In this document: one piece after another, positions 5,311 to 13,074 of the stretch | How the letters are laid out: each line of letters begins with the position of its first letter | How positions within the stretch are numbered: the stretch's first letter is position 1 | IMG/VR virus record: IMGVR_UViG_3300050821_011919 | Span: 1 to 25,711 of that record | DNA length: 25,711 bases | Strand: one strand, 5' to 3' | From: a virus | The notes under the pieces: model-generated | What the model was told of the DNA's origin: nothing | Database searches by the model: none | The model's input: only the letters and a program-made list of their open reading frames with translations | Translations under genes and position numbers: made by a program

Positions 5311-7554
5311 ATGGCCACACCAACAGGCAGCTCCGGCGTCGTCTCCGACATCATCCAGCGTCGCGACGAGTCCAAAAAATGGCTCCGCTACAACTACTGG
5401 GATGAGTGGGTCGAGACCTGGCGCATGATCAAGTGCCGGACCAAACCCCTGCGCAAAACCGATTCCGCCGGCAAAGAGACCAACGAGGAAGACAAATCCC
5501 GCACCAACGTCGAATCCGGTCTCGCCAATCTGATCTACCGCAAGAACGTCGCCCGCCTGAGCGCCCAGCCCTACACTCTCCGCGTGCGCGGCGGCAACGA
5601 TCCCTCTGCAGCTCCACGCTTGAGCTCCCTTCTCTCCCATCAATACGACCGCTCCCAGGAACGAACTGAAGACGTCCGCGTGCGCATGGCCGCGGAGTCG
5701 CTCGGCATCGGCATCTCGAAGCTGTACTGGGATTTCATCTCGCGCACGATGGTGTTCCGCCAGGCGATTTTGAAAGAGGGCAAGATCGTCAATCGCGACC
5801 GCGCCGCCATGATGCGCTTCCGCCAGGCGCCCGACGCCGAGATTCAGCAGGCGGTCGAAGAGTACGGCGCGAACATGACCGACGACGAAGTGAATGAGTT
5901 CATGGCGAAGTCCGGCGCCGAGATCACCGTCCCGCAAGTCGTCGACAAATACGAAGGCCCGCGGCTGAAGTGCTGCTTCCCCGGCGACGTGTACTGGGAG
6001 CCGTTCGCGCGCACCCTGCGCCAGTCGAGCTTTGTGACCGAGTGCTATCGCGAGTCCGACCTGTGGCTCAAGAAAATGCTGGGCGTGAAGTACAAGGACC
6101 CGGAGACCGGGCAGCAGACGCCGGCGTTTGATCCCGACGCCGTAGCCGGCCTGGTGCGGCTCGATCCGGAGCCGGTCGTGGTCAAAGGCGAGTTCCAGGA
6201 GCTGAAGGATTTGTTCCGCACCGCGGTGGGCAAGCAGGACCAGGTGCAGTATCAGTTCCCGCGCAACCTGCGCGTCCGCAAGATGTACGACATCCTCGAA
6301 GAGCACAAGCAGGATGACGACGGGCGGATGTGGATCACCTGGGTTTCGGAGAACTATCGCGACAAGGTTCTGGGCAAGATGCCCTACCCGTTCAACTTCT
6401 ACGGCGATACGGCCTTCACCGACGAAGTGCCGCTGCCCGATCTGATCGACGCGATCGGCGACTCGACGCCGCGCCTGCTGCGCTTCATGTTCATGCTGTT
6501 CAACCTGCAGCATTGCCAGAATTTTGATTACGTCACCAACCTGATCCGCGTGACCTATCTCGCACCCGCGGGACTCGACTTCGATACCGACATGCTGGAG
6601 CGCGGCATCTTCCGCCTAGTGCGCGTCTCGGGCGGCAATCCCGCATCGCTGCAGCCCGTTCCCACGCCGCCGCTGCCTCCCGGAGCGATGGAGCGCGGCG
6701 CCTCGATCATGCAGCTGATCGGCATGTTTGAACCCTCGTTGCAGACCACCACGGACGGAACCACCTACAGCCCGCAGTCTTCAAAGACCGCCACCACCGC
6801 GGTGTTGAACGCGAAAGCCGCCGACGTGCTGCTCGCCTTCAAGATGGAATCGCGCAACTTCTATCTCTACCAGCTGGGCATGAAGAAAATCTGGATGAAC
6901 CAGCAGATGGCGGACATGGACAAGAGCTGGGAAATCCCGTCGAAGTTCTTCGGCTCGCAGATGCGCGATTACTTCCAGTCGAAGGGAATCGATCCCAACA
7001 AGTTCCTGGAACAACAGCAGCAACAGGCGGCACAGATTCCCTGGATCATCACCGATCAGTCGGGCGTGATCTCGACCGTGAAGCTCGATCCCATGGAAAT
7101 TCAGGAAGACTTCGAGGTCGAACCGGAGTCCGGCTCCTATATGGCCGTGGACGACGATCTGCGCCGGCAGGCCGCGGTCGAACTGGACCAGGTCGCGATG
7201 CAGGCTCCGGACGTGCTCGATCGGCGCAAAGTCGTGACCAATCACCTGAAGACCATCAAGGGCATCGACAATCCGGAAGACTTCCTCGCCCCGGTGAAAA
7301 CGACTCCACCACCTCCGCCGGTGAAAGTGAACGTCAGCCTTACCGGAAAGATCGAGGACGTGCCGGGCGCCATGAACGCGCTGCTGCAGGAGCTGGGCCT
7401 GCCGCCCTCGCCCGATCTTGACGAGATGCAGCAGACCAACACGCTGAAGCGCATCAGTGAATCCGCGGATCACGCGAGCAACCTGCTATCGACGGGGCAG
7501 GAAGACGAAGAGGGCAGCACGCCGGAGCACGAAGCGGAGACGGTGACGGCGTGA
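5311..7554 (+). CDS. Portal protein, podovirus/P22 size class
   Basis: At 747 aa this is close in length to the P22 portal (725 aa). Position (after the terminase nuclease, before scaffold and capsid) and general features support the call: an N-terminal helical part beginning SDIIQRRDESKKWLRYNYWD, a conserved-looking core (TNVESGLANLIYRKNVARL, PGDVYWEPFARTL), the segment PYPFNFYGDTAFTDEVPLPDL, a long helical region with SSKTATTAVLNAKAADVLLAF, and a Gln-rich helix (FLEQQQQQAAQ). The last 100 residues are Pro/Glu-rich and probably flexible. Twelve copies would form the vertex ring through which DNA enters and leaves. The start ATG follows CTTCTC, not a Shine-Dalgarno. The stop overlaps the next GTG. 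Confidence 0.87.
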   Translation: MATPTGSSGVVSDIIQRRDESKKWLRYNYWDEWVETWRMIKCRTKPLRKTDSAGKETNEEDKSRTNVESGLANLIYRKNVARLSAQPYTLRVRGGNDPSAAPRLSSLLSHQYDRSQERTEDVRVRMAAESLGIGISKLYWDFISRTMVFRQAILKEGKIVNRDRAAMMRFRQAPDAEIQQAVEEYGANMTDDEVNEFMAKSGAEITVPQVVDKYEGPRLKCCFPGDVYWEPFARTLRQSSFVTECYRESDLWLKKMLGVKYKDPETGQQTPAFDPDAVAGLVRLDPEPVVVKGEFQELKDLFRTAVGKQDQVQYQFPRNLRVRKMYDILEEHKQDDDGRMWITWVSENYRDKVLGKMPYPFNFYGDTAFTDEVPLPDLIDAIGDSTPRLLRFMFMLFNLQHCQNFDYVTNLIRVTYLAPAGLDFDTDMLERGIFRLVRVSGGNPASLQPVPTPPLPPGAMERGASIMQLIGMFEPSLQTTTDGTTYSPQSSKTATTAVLNAKAADVLLAFKMESRNFYLYQLGMKKIWMNQQMADMDKSWEIPSKFFGSQMRDYFQSKGIDPNKFLEQQQQQAAQIPWIITDQSGVISTVKLDPMEIQEDFEVEPESGSYMAVDDDLRRQAAVELDQVAMQAPDVLDRRKVVTNHLKTIKGIDNPEDFLAPVKTTPPPPPVKVNVSLTGKIEDVPGAMNALLQELGLPPSPDLDEMQQTNTLKRISESADHASNLLSTGQEDEEGSTPEHEAETVTA

Positions 7555-7862
7555 AGGTTGTTCTCCGGAAGAACGCCCTCTATTTCGAATGTCCGGCACA
7601 GAACTGTGGCAATGTCCGCGTCCCACTGGACGGAGAGCCTCACTGGAACTGGAATGGATCACTCGATAAACCGACGATCACGCCCTCGGTAAAGATTCAA
7701 TGGGACTTCGGCGAAGAACCGAACCGTACGCACAATATTTGCCACTTCAATGTCATCGACGGAGTGCTTCACTTCTGCGCCGACTGCACGCATGAGCTGA
7801 AGGGACAGAAGATTCCCATGCCCGATGTGGCCCCGGATTTCGAGAAGTTCTTAGCAGATTGA
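7551..7862 (+). CDS. DUF6527-like small phage protein
   Basis: This 103-aa protein contains ECPAQNCGNVRVPL, HWNWNGSLDKPTITPSVKI, HNICHFNVIDGVLHF and CADCTHELKGQKIPMPD. The sequence W.W.G..dKPT.tPSv, then CH..v.dG...f..DCtH.L.Gq...mPd is the pattern I associate with DUF6527 proteins, which recur next to phage head genes and have no known activity. The Cys pairs and conserved CH/CTH suggest a metal-stabilised beta fold. GTG start overlapping the portal TGA (GTGA), so translation is coupled. Confidence 0.8.
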   Translation: MKVVLRKNALYFECPAQNCGNVRVPLDGEPHWNWNGSLDKPTITPSVKIQWDFGEEPNRTHNICHFNVIDGVLHFCADCTHELKGQKIPMPDVAPDFEKFLAD

Positions 7863-7863
7863 G

Positions 7864-8097
7864 ATGGACCTGACCGACATCGAGCGCCAGACCCTCGCTA
7901 CCTTTCTGGCCACCCCCGGTCCGGTGCGATCCGCGATCACTAAATTTGCCCAGAACCAGCGCGCCCACTGCGAACGCATGAGCGCCGACGCCTTGCGCAC
8001 CATCCCGCGACAGATCGAAACCGCCTGCGATCAGGCGGCCAAAGCGGAAGTTTACGCGACGCTGATCGATGAGCTGCAGCGCTTCGCGGAGAAATAG
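7864..8097 (+). CDS. Small helical hypothetical protein, 77 aa
   Basis: Almost the whole protein can be drawn as amphipathic helices (TDIERQTLATFLATPG, RSAITKFAQNQRAHCERM, IETACDQAAKAEVYATLIDELQRF). It starts one base after the previous stop, in the sequence TGAGATG. No domain recognised. It may be a small head accessory or regulatory protein; only its place between portal and scaffold speaks for this. Confidence 0.65.
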   Translation: MDLTDIERQTLATFLATPGPVRSAITKFAQNQRAHCERMSADALRTIPRQIETACDQAAKAEVYATLIDELQRFAEK

Positions 8098-8098
8098 A

Positions 8099-8136
8099 TT
8101 TCGAGTTTCATTCCGAGCTTCGGGTTTCGAGTTTCA
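8099..8136 (+). repeat. Direct repeat TTTCGAGTTTCA
   Basis: Two exact 12-bp copies, 8099-8110 and 8125-8136, stand in the short gap before the gene at 8164, with a related GAGCTTCGGGTTTC between them. Function unknown. Confidence 0.6.
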
Positions 8137-8163
8137 GAAAACGAGAAAAGGGGAACTGATTGT

Positions 8164-8493
8164 ATGGCAGAGAAAATGAAAAAAGGTGAGTTGCGCCACA
8201 TCCGGATCGAGCCATCGGAAAACGGCGGCGCCGTGGTGACCGTGCACAAGAAACAAACCTCCGCCAAGGCCCAGAAAGGCCCGTGGCTTTCCGACTCCAC
8301 CGAAGAGATTCACACGCATCCCACGCCGCAAGCCGCGGGCGTGCACGTGAAGAGCCTGCTCGAACAGCACTTCGATAAAGCCGCGCCAGCCGCCAGCGAT
8401 CGCGCCGCCGACAAAAAGCAGTGGGGCAGCAAGACAGCCACCGGCAAAAGCGAGCCGATCTCGGACGACGGCCCGGACGCGCAGCAAGCTTAA
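8164..8493 (+). CDS. Hypothetical basic protein, 109 aa
   Basis: The ATG is preceded by AAAAGGGGAAC, a fair ribosome site. The first 60 residues (KKGELRHIRIEPSENGGAVV, TVHKKQTSAK) appear to form a small beta-sheet domain with a Glu/His-rich stretch (EEIHTHPTPQAAGVHVKSLL). The C-terminal 40 residues are Ala/Lys/Asp-rich and likely disordered. I have the impression of a small family found beside phage portal genes, but cannot name it. The TAA overlaps the stop of the antisense gene 8490-8648. Confidence 0.7.
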   Translation: MAEKMKKGELRHIRIEPSENGGAVVTVHKKQTSAKAQKGPWLSDSTEEIHTHPTPQAAGVHVKSLLEQHFDKAAPAASDRAADKKQWGSKTATGKSEPISDDGPDAQQA

Positions 8494-8648
8494 GACTTGT
8501 CGCGGACGTCGGGAACTATAGCTTTCCCGCACTTCCGGCACGCGAGTCGCGGCTTGTCCACCGGACTCGGCATGCCGATCTGAAAAAAGTCGTGCTCGTT
8601 GTACTGACATTCACGCGGCGGCGATGAAACGCTTTTCTTGTTTTTCAT
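8490..8648 (-). CDS. Small antisense zinc-ribbon-like protein, 52 aa
   Basis: Reading the - strand from 8648 gives MKNKKSVSSPPRECQYNEHD, then FFQIGMPSPVDKPRLACRKC and GKAIVPDVRDKS before TAA. The set C14, H19, C37, C40 (CRKCGK) forms a plausible single zinc-binding site. The start lies behind a TAAAAT box six bases upstream, and its stop overlaps the + gene stop within TTAA. It is the second of three leftward single genes with the same layout. Fully intergenic position and a coherent metal site make it likely to be real; function unknown. Confidence 0.65.
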   Translation of the reverse strand: MKNKKSVSSPPRECQYNEHDFFQIGMPSPVDKPRLACRKCGKAIVPDVRDKS

Positions 8649-8654
8649 GCGCCC

Positions 8655-8660
8655 ATTTTA
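8655..8660 (-). promoter_or_regulatory. TAAAAT -10 box for the antisense gene 8490-8648
   Basis: On the - strand TAAAAT is followed by GGGCGC and the ATG at 8648, the same six-base spacing as at 2399-2404. No clear -35. It would give a transcript with little or no leader. Confidence 0.4.
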
Positions 8661-8673
8661 GACCCAAGTTTCG

Positions 8674-8693
8674 CCGGAGAAACCACGCTCCGG
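8674..8693. other. Short hairpin CCGGAG / CTCCGG
   Basis: A 6-bp perfect inverted repeat with an 8-base loop lies between the antisense start at 8648 and the scaffold gene at 8726. No T-run follows. It could separate the two divergent units or sit in the scaffold mRNA leader. Confidence 0.35.
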
Positions 8694-8725
8694 TATTCAC
8701 GCACCAAGCAAGTTAGGAGAACATC

Positions 8726-10033
8726 ATGACGCCTGTTGAAACCGCACCGGTAACCACCCCGGAAAGCGCGCCGGCAACCACTCCGGCCGCCGACGGCTTC
8801 AGTAGCTTTTTGGGAGTCGAAGCTGAGACTCTGCCCTCGCTCCAGCCGCGCGAAACCCCGGCACCTGGCGGCGCTGAACCCGAAGGCTCGCAAGAGTCCA
8901 CGGAAGAAGCAGGAGCGGGCGAAGAACAAGCTGAACTTCCCGAAGAGACCATAGACGGCGAACCCGCAACTGAACTCGAACCCCAAGGCGAGGAAACGGA
9001 CGACAACTGGCTCCCCACCGAGCAGGCGAAGGAGTTTCCCCTTGAGGTTCTGCAGCAGTACGCGGAAAAGCGCGGCTATGACTGGGCAAAGATTTCCGCC
9101 GATCCCACACTTCAGCGCCTGCTGAAGGACAAACTCAACACCGACATCTACGTCGAGCAGATGCGGCAGGAGACCGAGAATCAGGGCTTCGAGGAAACCA
9201 CGCCCGAAGAGACTGAGCTACCGGCCGATCCCGCAGCAGCTGCCGATCCGCGCGCCGAGTATCGCCAGCGGGTCGAGACCATCGCCCAGAAAATTGACCC
9301 CGCGGCCACCGAAGCGCTGGGCAAGGAGCTGCTCGCTGCTTTTGGCGTCACCACCGACGTCAAGAAGCTGGAGCAGATGCTCGCCGATCCCAAGTTGACG
9401 CCCGAGGCCCGGCAGGAAGTCCAGTCTGCCATCGCCTTGTCGCGCAACGCGGGAGTGGTGGGCACGACCCTCGCCAAAGGCGCGATCGACCTGATCCTGA
9501 CTTCCCTTCCCGAAATTCTTCCCGCGGTCATGGAGTCGGTTGCTCCCGGACTGCTCGGAGCCTACCAGGGATGGAGCCAGGTGCAGGCCGCCAGCGGCGC
9601 CTGGAACGAAGTCAGCCAGGCACGCGACGGCCGCGGTCAGCCCGTGTATTCCAACCTTCCGCAGTATGGGACGAAGGAATTTGCGCAGCTGACGGTGCGG
9701 GCGGAGCAGCAGTTGGGTCTGGCCAAGGGCGCACTCGGCGAGATGGCGGGACGGGGATTCATCCGCGAGGCCTACACCATGGTGGCGCAGGTCGCCAGCG
9801 GTCAGAGAGTCTCCCCGCAAGCGGTGTCAAGAGCGGTGAGTGTGGGACGGCAGCAGGAACGCAATCAGCAGGAGCGCCGCGCTACCGGGCGCGCACTGGG
9901 AGCCGGGCAACAGAGCCGACAGTTTGGACAGGAAGAACCGGCGGATGCGGTTCGCGACGAATTGCGCAGGGCGATCGCGGAGCAGAACTCCACCTCGACC
10001 CCCTTCGCGGGCGCAAGAACCGTAGGGTCGTAA
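8726..10033 (+). CDS. Probable capsid scaffolding protein
   Basis: The 435-aa protein directly precedes the major capsid gene, the standard place for scaffold. Residues 1-100 are acidic and Pro/Thr/Glu-rich (EEAGAGEEQAELPEE and similar). A helical part follows (KEFPLEVLQQYAEKRGYDWA, VETIAQKIDPAATEALGKEL). A more hydrophobic segment comes at about 250-290 (TTLAKGAIDLILTSLPEILP), and the last 90 residues are Gln/Arg-rich and helical. Scaffold proteins are typically acidic, helical and poorly conserved, with a basic C-terminal capsid-binding end, and this fits. AGGAG stands eight bases before the ATG. No protease motif is seen. Confidence 0.72.
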   Translation: MTPVETAPVTTPESAPATTPAADGFSSFLGVEAETLPSLQPRETPAPGGAEPEGSQESTEEAGAGEEQAELPEETIDGEPATELEPQGEETDDNWLPTEQAKEFPLEVLQQYAEKRGYDWAKISADPTLQRLLKDKLNTDIYVEQMRQETENQGFEETTPEETELPADPAAAADPRAEYRQRVETIAQKIDPAATEALGKELLAAFGVTTDVKKLEQMLADPKLTPEARQEVQSAIALSRNAGVVGTTLAKGAIDLILTSLPEILPAVMESVAPGLLGAYQGWSQVQAASGAWNEVSQARDGRGQPVYSNLPQYGTKEFAQLTVRAEQQLGLAKGALGEMAGRGFIREAYTMVAQVASGQRVSPQAVSRAVSVGRQQERNQQERRATGRALGAGQQSRQFGQEEPADAVRDELRRAIAEQNSTSTPFAGARTVGS

Positions 10034-10098
10034 GCGACCTTCCGAAACTCTTACCATTTTCCCCCTCCAAATGAGGACGGCAGAAAAGGAACCTTTCC

Positions 10099-11343
10099 TT
10101 GGCTGAGCAAAATATCCGCACCTTTCAGGACTATCAGACCGAAGGCACGCTGGTTCGCGACGTAGCGATCGACATGCTGCTGCTCGAACCCGACCGCACC
10201 CCGCTGTACGTCCTCACCAACAATTCGAAGCGCAAAAAGACCGTCTACAACCCGATCTTCGAATGGCCCGAAGACCAGGATCTCCCGATGCTGGGCACGG
10301 TCTCAAACGGCACGACCAACCTCAGTTCGGTTGCCACCAACATTCCCGTCGTCGATGTCACCATCTTCGGCGTGAACGATATGGTGCAGATCCCGACCGG
10401 TGGCGACATCGGAACCGGTATCGAGGAAGTGGCGCTGATCACCGCCGTCACCATCGGAACCGGCACCCCGTCGACCACCGCGTATCAGATCGGCGCCGTC
10501 GCCGGCACGATCACGGTCACCCGCGGCTTTGCCGGAACCACCCCGGGCACGGTCGGTGCGACCCAGTCGCTGCGCATCATCGCCACGGCCGCAACCGAAG
10601 GCGGAGCGATCCAGACGCCGCGTTCGCCCTATGTGACGCTGAAAACTTCGGCGGCTCAGATCTTCGAGCAGCCGGTGCAGATCACCCGCATGGGCGCGTC
10701 CACCCGGACCTACTACGACCGCAACGAGCGAGCCCGACTGCAAATGCTCGCCATGCGCCGGGCGAAGCTCGAAATCGAGGACGCCGGCATCTTCGGCGTG
10801 TACTCGCAGACGGTCAACGGGACTTCCACCCGCCTGACCTCGATGGGCGTGCGCTCGATCATCTCGCCGTTTGTCACCGACATGGGCGGGACGGTCACCT
10901 ATCAGTCCTTCCTGCAGGCGAATGAATTCACCTTCCGTTACGGTTCGCCGCAGAAATTGCTGATCGCCTCGCCGCTGGTCAAGACCGCGCTCGACTACTA
11001 CGCGGCCAACAAGCAGCTGGTGAAACCGGACATCGATCTGTTCGGCGTGAGCCTGAAGAAGTTCGTGACCTCGAACGGTACGTTCCTGATCGCCAACAAC
11101 TTCAACATGGGCGATTTCAACGCTTCGACCAACTACAGCTACGAAGCGCTGGCGATCGACCTGCCGTCGATCGAGTTCTGCCCGCTGTCCGACAACGGGA
11201 TCTCAAACGACACCCAGCTGATCACCAACTACGACACGACCAATCCGAAGCTGATCAAGGATCTGGTCTACACCCAGGCGGGATGGAGAGTCCGGCATCC
11301 GGCAAGGCACGCAAGATTTACTAACTGGACGGCGTTCCAATAG
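10099..11343 (+). CDS. Major capsid protein (SU10/HK97-fold type)
   Basis: This 414-aa protein starts at TTG (10099) behind AAAAGGAA. The beginning (RTFQDYQTEGTLVRDVAIDM, then TPLYVLTNNSKRKKT and FEWPEDQDLP) matches the N-terminal pattern of the SU10-type capsid family: TPL..ll....k......EW.eD. A Gly/Thr-rich insertion with FAGTTPGTVGATQ follows, then FEQPVQITRMGASTRTYYDR, RRAKLEIEDAGIFGVYSQ, the P-domain-like SPQKLLIASPLVKTALDYY, and a C-terminal TNYDTTNPKLIKDLVYTQ. Hundreds of copies would form the head. Scaffold lies upstream and two strong hairpins lie downstream, consistent with a highly expressed transcript end. Confidence 0.85.
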   Translation: MAEQNIRTFQDYQTEGTLVRDVAIDMLLLEPDRTPLYVLTNNSKRKKTVYNPIFEWPEDQDLPMLGTVSNGTTNLSSVATNIPVVDVTIFGVNDMVQIPTGGDIGTGIEEVALITAVTIGTGTPSTTAYQIGAVAGTITVTRGFAGTTPGTVGATQSLRIIATAATEGGAIQTPRSPYVTLKTSAAQIFEQPVQITRMGASTRTYYDRNERARLQMLAMRRAKLEIEDAGIFGVYSQTVNGTSTRLTSMGVRSIISPFVTDMGGTVTYQSFLQANEFTFRYGSPQKLLIASPLVKTALDYYAANKQLVKPDIDLFGVSLKKFVTSNGTFLIANNFNMGDFNASTNYSYEALAIDLPSIEFCPLSDNGISNDTQLITNYDTTNPKLIKDLVYTQAGWRVRHPARHARFTNWTAFQ

Positions 11344-11351
11344 TTTACGAG

Positions 11352-11385
11352 TGGCGTGCGGGGTGCTCGTGTGTCCCGCACGCCA
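11352..11385 (+). terminator. Strong GC hairpin after the capsid gene
   Basis: TGGCGTGCGGG (11352-11362) pairs perfectly with CCCGCACGCCA (11375-11385) across a 12-base loop, nine bases after the capsid stop. No T-run follows, so it may protect the mRNA 3' end or act with the next hairpin rather than terminate alone. Confidence 0.6.
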
Positions 11386-11396
11386 TAGCGTAAAGA

Positions 11397-11466
11397 GAAG
11401 CTTGCCGCGCGTCCCAAGGGTTTTCGGGGGAGGACTCCAAACGACGCGCGGCAGGCTGCTGTTTTT
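11397..11466 (+). terminator. Rho-independent terminator after the capsid gene
   Basis: GCCGCGCGTC (11404-11413) pairs perfectly with GACGCGCGGC (11443-11452). Pairing extends outward through CTT/AGG and AG/CT with a single mismatch. TTTTT follows at 11462-11466. The loop is long (29 bases) and contains GGGTTTTCGGGGGAGG. Placed at the end of the head block, it probably stops or attenuates transcription after the capsid gene. Confidence 0.65.
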
Positions 11467-11490
11467 CGATTCACGACGTCTCTATGTGGA

Positions 11491-11760
11491 TTGCAAGTCA
11501 TAAAGTCGCTGGCTTCATACGCCACAGCCCAGGATCCCAGCGAGATCGGATTGGTCGAGGTGCCCATTTTTCTTCTGGCCAGGGCTTGTCTCCGGGTGCA
11601 GATGGCCTACATCTTTTTGCGCCGCGGCGAATTTCGGAAGGCTCGGACTGAGCTGATCTCGGCCGATCCGGTGAGAGCGGCGATCCGAGAGCAAATCAAA
11701 ATACAAAACGAACACGCGCGATTTTTGGCGCAGCAAGAGAAGGAGCATTTATGCACGTAG
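11491..11760 (+). CDS. Small helical hypothetical protein, 89 aa
   Basis: Codons from a TTG at 11491 give a helix-rich protein (FLLARACLRVQMAYIFLRRG, EFRKARTELISADP, REQIKIQNEHARFLAQQEKE). No ATG is available upstream in frame and no ribosome site is obvious, so the true start is uncertain; an in-frame TTG or GTG further in, at about codons 21-23, could be used. It is the first gene after the terminators. Its end overlaps the next ATG by 10 bases and carries that gene's AAGGAG site. Function unknown. Confidence 0.55.
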   Translation: MQVIKSLASYATAQDPSEIGLVEVPIFLLARACLRVQMAYIFLRRGEFRKARTELISADPVRAAIREQIKIQNEHARFLAQQEKEHLCT

Positions 11761-12284
11761 CAGCGGAAAACTGGAAAGCGAAATGCCTCGCCTGTGGCGA
11801 AGAAGTCACCTTCACCCGCGACGAGCAGCACCCGAACGGCAACTGGCAGTGCTCGAAGCTGCCCAAACATCACAAGGTCCAGGAGCGCACCTACTTCCAC
11901 CTGGGCGGCGCGCATATTCAAAACTGGCGCGAGCGCCGCGGCTGGGGGCCGCAGATCATTCTCCGGGCCGGTTATTCGATCACCGATCCGCGGACCGGCG
12001 TGTCCTCGCTTGAGCCGACGGTGCGGATCTGGTTTTCCGGGCAGCAGCTCACCACCGAAGATCCGGAGATCCAGTTCTTGCTCGAGACCAAAAACGATGC
12101 CTGCATCGCCTGGGGCGAAGAAGGCAAAAAGAACTGGCAGCGCATCTATCTGACGCAAGAGCAGCAGAAGGATCTCGCCAACGCCGAACTCGAGTCGCTG
12201 AACCGGCAGATCCGGGACGGCAATGCGTTGCTGGCCGACGTCCAGTCGCGCACCAAGTCGAAGCAGACCGCCGCGGCCAGTTAG
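11751..12284 (+). CDS. Hypothetical protein with N-terminal zinc-ribbon-like site, 177 aa
   Basis: A good AAGGAG site precedes the ATG. Residues 12-15 are CLAC, and a Cys at about 34 in GNWQCSKLPKHHK with two adjacent His supply further possible zinc ligands. The middle (HLGGAHIQNWRERRGWGPQI) is followed by beta-rich sequence, and by a C-terminal coiled-coil-like helix (EQQKDLANAELESLNRQIRDG). This may be a virion accessory protein, but no family is recognised. It overlaps the gene before by 10 bases. Confidence 0.7.
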   Translation: MHVAAENWKAKCLACGEEVTFTRDEQHPNGNWQCSKLPKHHKVQERTYFHLGGAHIQNWRERRGWGPQIILRAGYSITDPRTGVSSLEPTVRIWFSGQQLTTEDPEIQFLLETKNDACIAWGEEGKKNWQRIYLTQEQQKDLANAELESLNRQIRDGNALLADVQSRTKSKQTAAAS

Positions 12285-12296
12285 TCGTCTTCCTCT

Positions 12297-12485
12297 GTGC
12301 CCGTGCCGAAACTGAAGATCGATCGCGCGCACTCGCTCGCGCTGCTTGCGGGCAAACCTGTCACCGTGAAGATTCCGCCCAACGCGAAAGCGATCACGCT
12401 TCTCCTTGATATGCCGAACGTATCCGCCGATCTCGACAGCCTCGCCAAAGTGATCGACGTATTTTTCAACGGGAGGAAAGCTTAA
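12297..12485 (+). CDS. Small hypothetical protein, 62 aa
   Basis: GTG start at 12297, with a second GTG at 12303 also possible; the sequence before it (GTCTTCCTCT) is pyrimidine-rich without a Shine-Dalgarno. The product (KLKIDRAHSLALLAGKPVTV, then KIPPNAKAITLLLDM and LDSLAKVIDVFFNG) looks like a compact alpha/beta protein. It abuts the next GTG directly (TAA then GTG). No family recognised. Confidence 0.65.
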   Translation: MPVPKLKIDRAHSLALLAGKPVTVKIPPNAKAITLLLDMPNVSADLDSLAKVIDVFFNGRKA

Positions 12486-12881
12486 GTGTCTACCTGCCGT
12501 GGATGCGGGGCCGACGCGCTGCGAACCTGCGCGCGTTTCGGCCCCGATATGCAGTTACTCAAGGAAGTCTGCCCTGCCTGCAAGCCGGAAGTGTTTCAGG
12601 GCGTGAAGGTGACCGCGCCGTCGGACAAAAAGATCTGGGACGGCTACGAAGTCGAACCGGAGCGCTACTACTCCCGCGACGGGGAAAATGTCGTCCGCGC
12701 CAAAGACGAGCTGCGCCAGGACGTCTGGGACGAATTCAACCGGGATCCGGACGAAGAAGCGCGAGCGAAAAAGCGCGCCACACGGAGAACTGAGCCGCTG
12801 TCCGCCACTGAGATCGAGAACGCGAACGCCTGGGGACAGAACGTGCTGCGCCCGGTGCTCGAGGAAGTGGCCAGGAGCTAA
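12486..12881 (+). CDS. Cys-rich protein with two CxxC pairs, 131 aa
   Basis: GTG start immediately after the preceding TAA, with GGAGG about ten bases upstream. The N-terminus, STCRGCGADALRTCARFG, and the later VCPACKPEVF give a CxxC-x7-C ... CxxC zinc-ribbon-like site. The rest is acidic and charged (DEFNRDPDEEARAKKRATRR) with a C-terminal helix. It overlaps the antisense gene 12878-13066 by four bases at the stops. A nucleic-acid-binding or structural zinc protein is possible; there is no direct evidence for either. Confidence 0.65.
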   Translation: MSTCRGCGADALRTCARFGPDMQLLKEVCPACKPEVFQGVKVTAPSDKKIWDGYEVEPERYYSRDGENVVRAKDELRQDVWDEFNRDPDEEARAKKRATRRTEPLSATEIENANAWGQNVLRPVLEEVARS

Positions 12882-13066
12882 GTCGGCTGCCCTCGATTGC
12901 GCATCAGCCAATCGAGGCGTTTCAGCCAACCGTCAGCAAATGCGTAAACCTCTTCAAGAGCGTCGTAAGCGTCCGGTCCTTCCACCTTCCGAACCTTTTC
13001 GAAGATGATCTTCGCGTCCATCAGAAGGCTGTTTTCCGTGCATTGCAAAACATTGTCGCCGTCCAT
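12878..13066 (-). CDS. Small antisense helical protein, 62 aa
   Basis: From the ATG at 13066 the - strand reads MDGDNVLQCTENSLLMDAKI, then IFEKVRKVEGPDAYDALEEV and YAFADGWLKRLDWLMRNRG. It is acidic to neutral, helical and hydrophobic-patterned, the composition of a true small protein. The longer frame opening at 13258 runs through the glycosyltransferase and is not favoured. A TAAAAT box eight bases before the ATG, and a stop overlapping the + gene, repeat the layout of the other two antisense genes. Function unknown; moron-type cargo is the inference. Confidence 0.7.
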   Translation of the reverse strand: MDGDNVLQCTENSLLMDAKIIFEKVRKVEGPDAYDALEEVYAFADGWLKRLDWLMRNRGQPT

Positions 13067-13074
13067 AGCTGCCG

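Noticed and set aside
5161-6513. Antisense ORF of 450 aa opposite the portal gene
   Set aside because: A shadow of the portal gene; Val/Ala/Arg/His-rich low-complexity sequence with no motif and no start signal.
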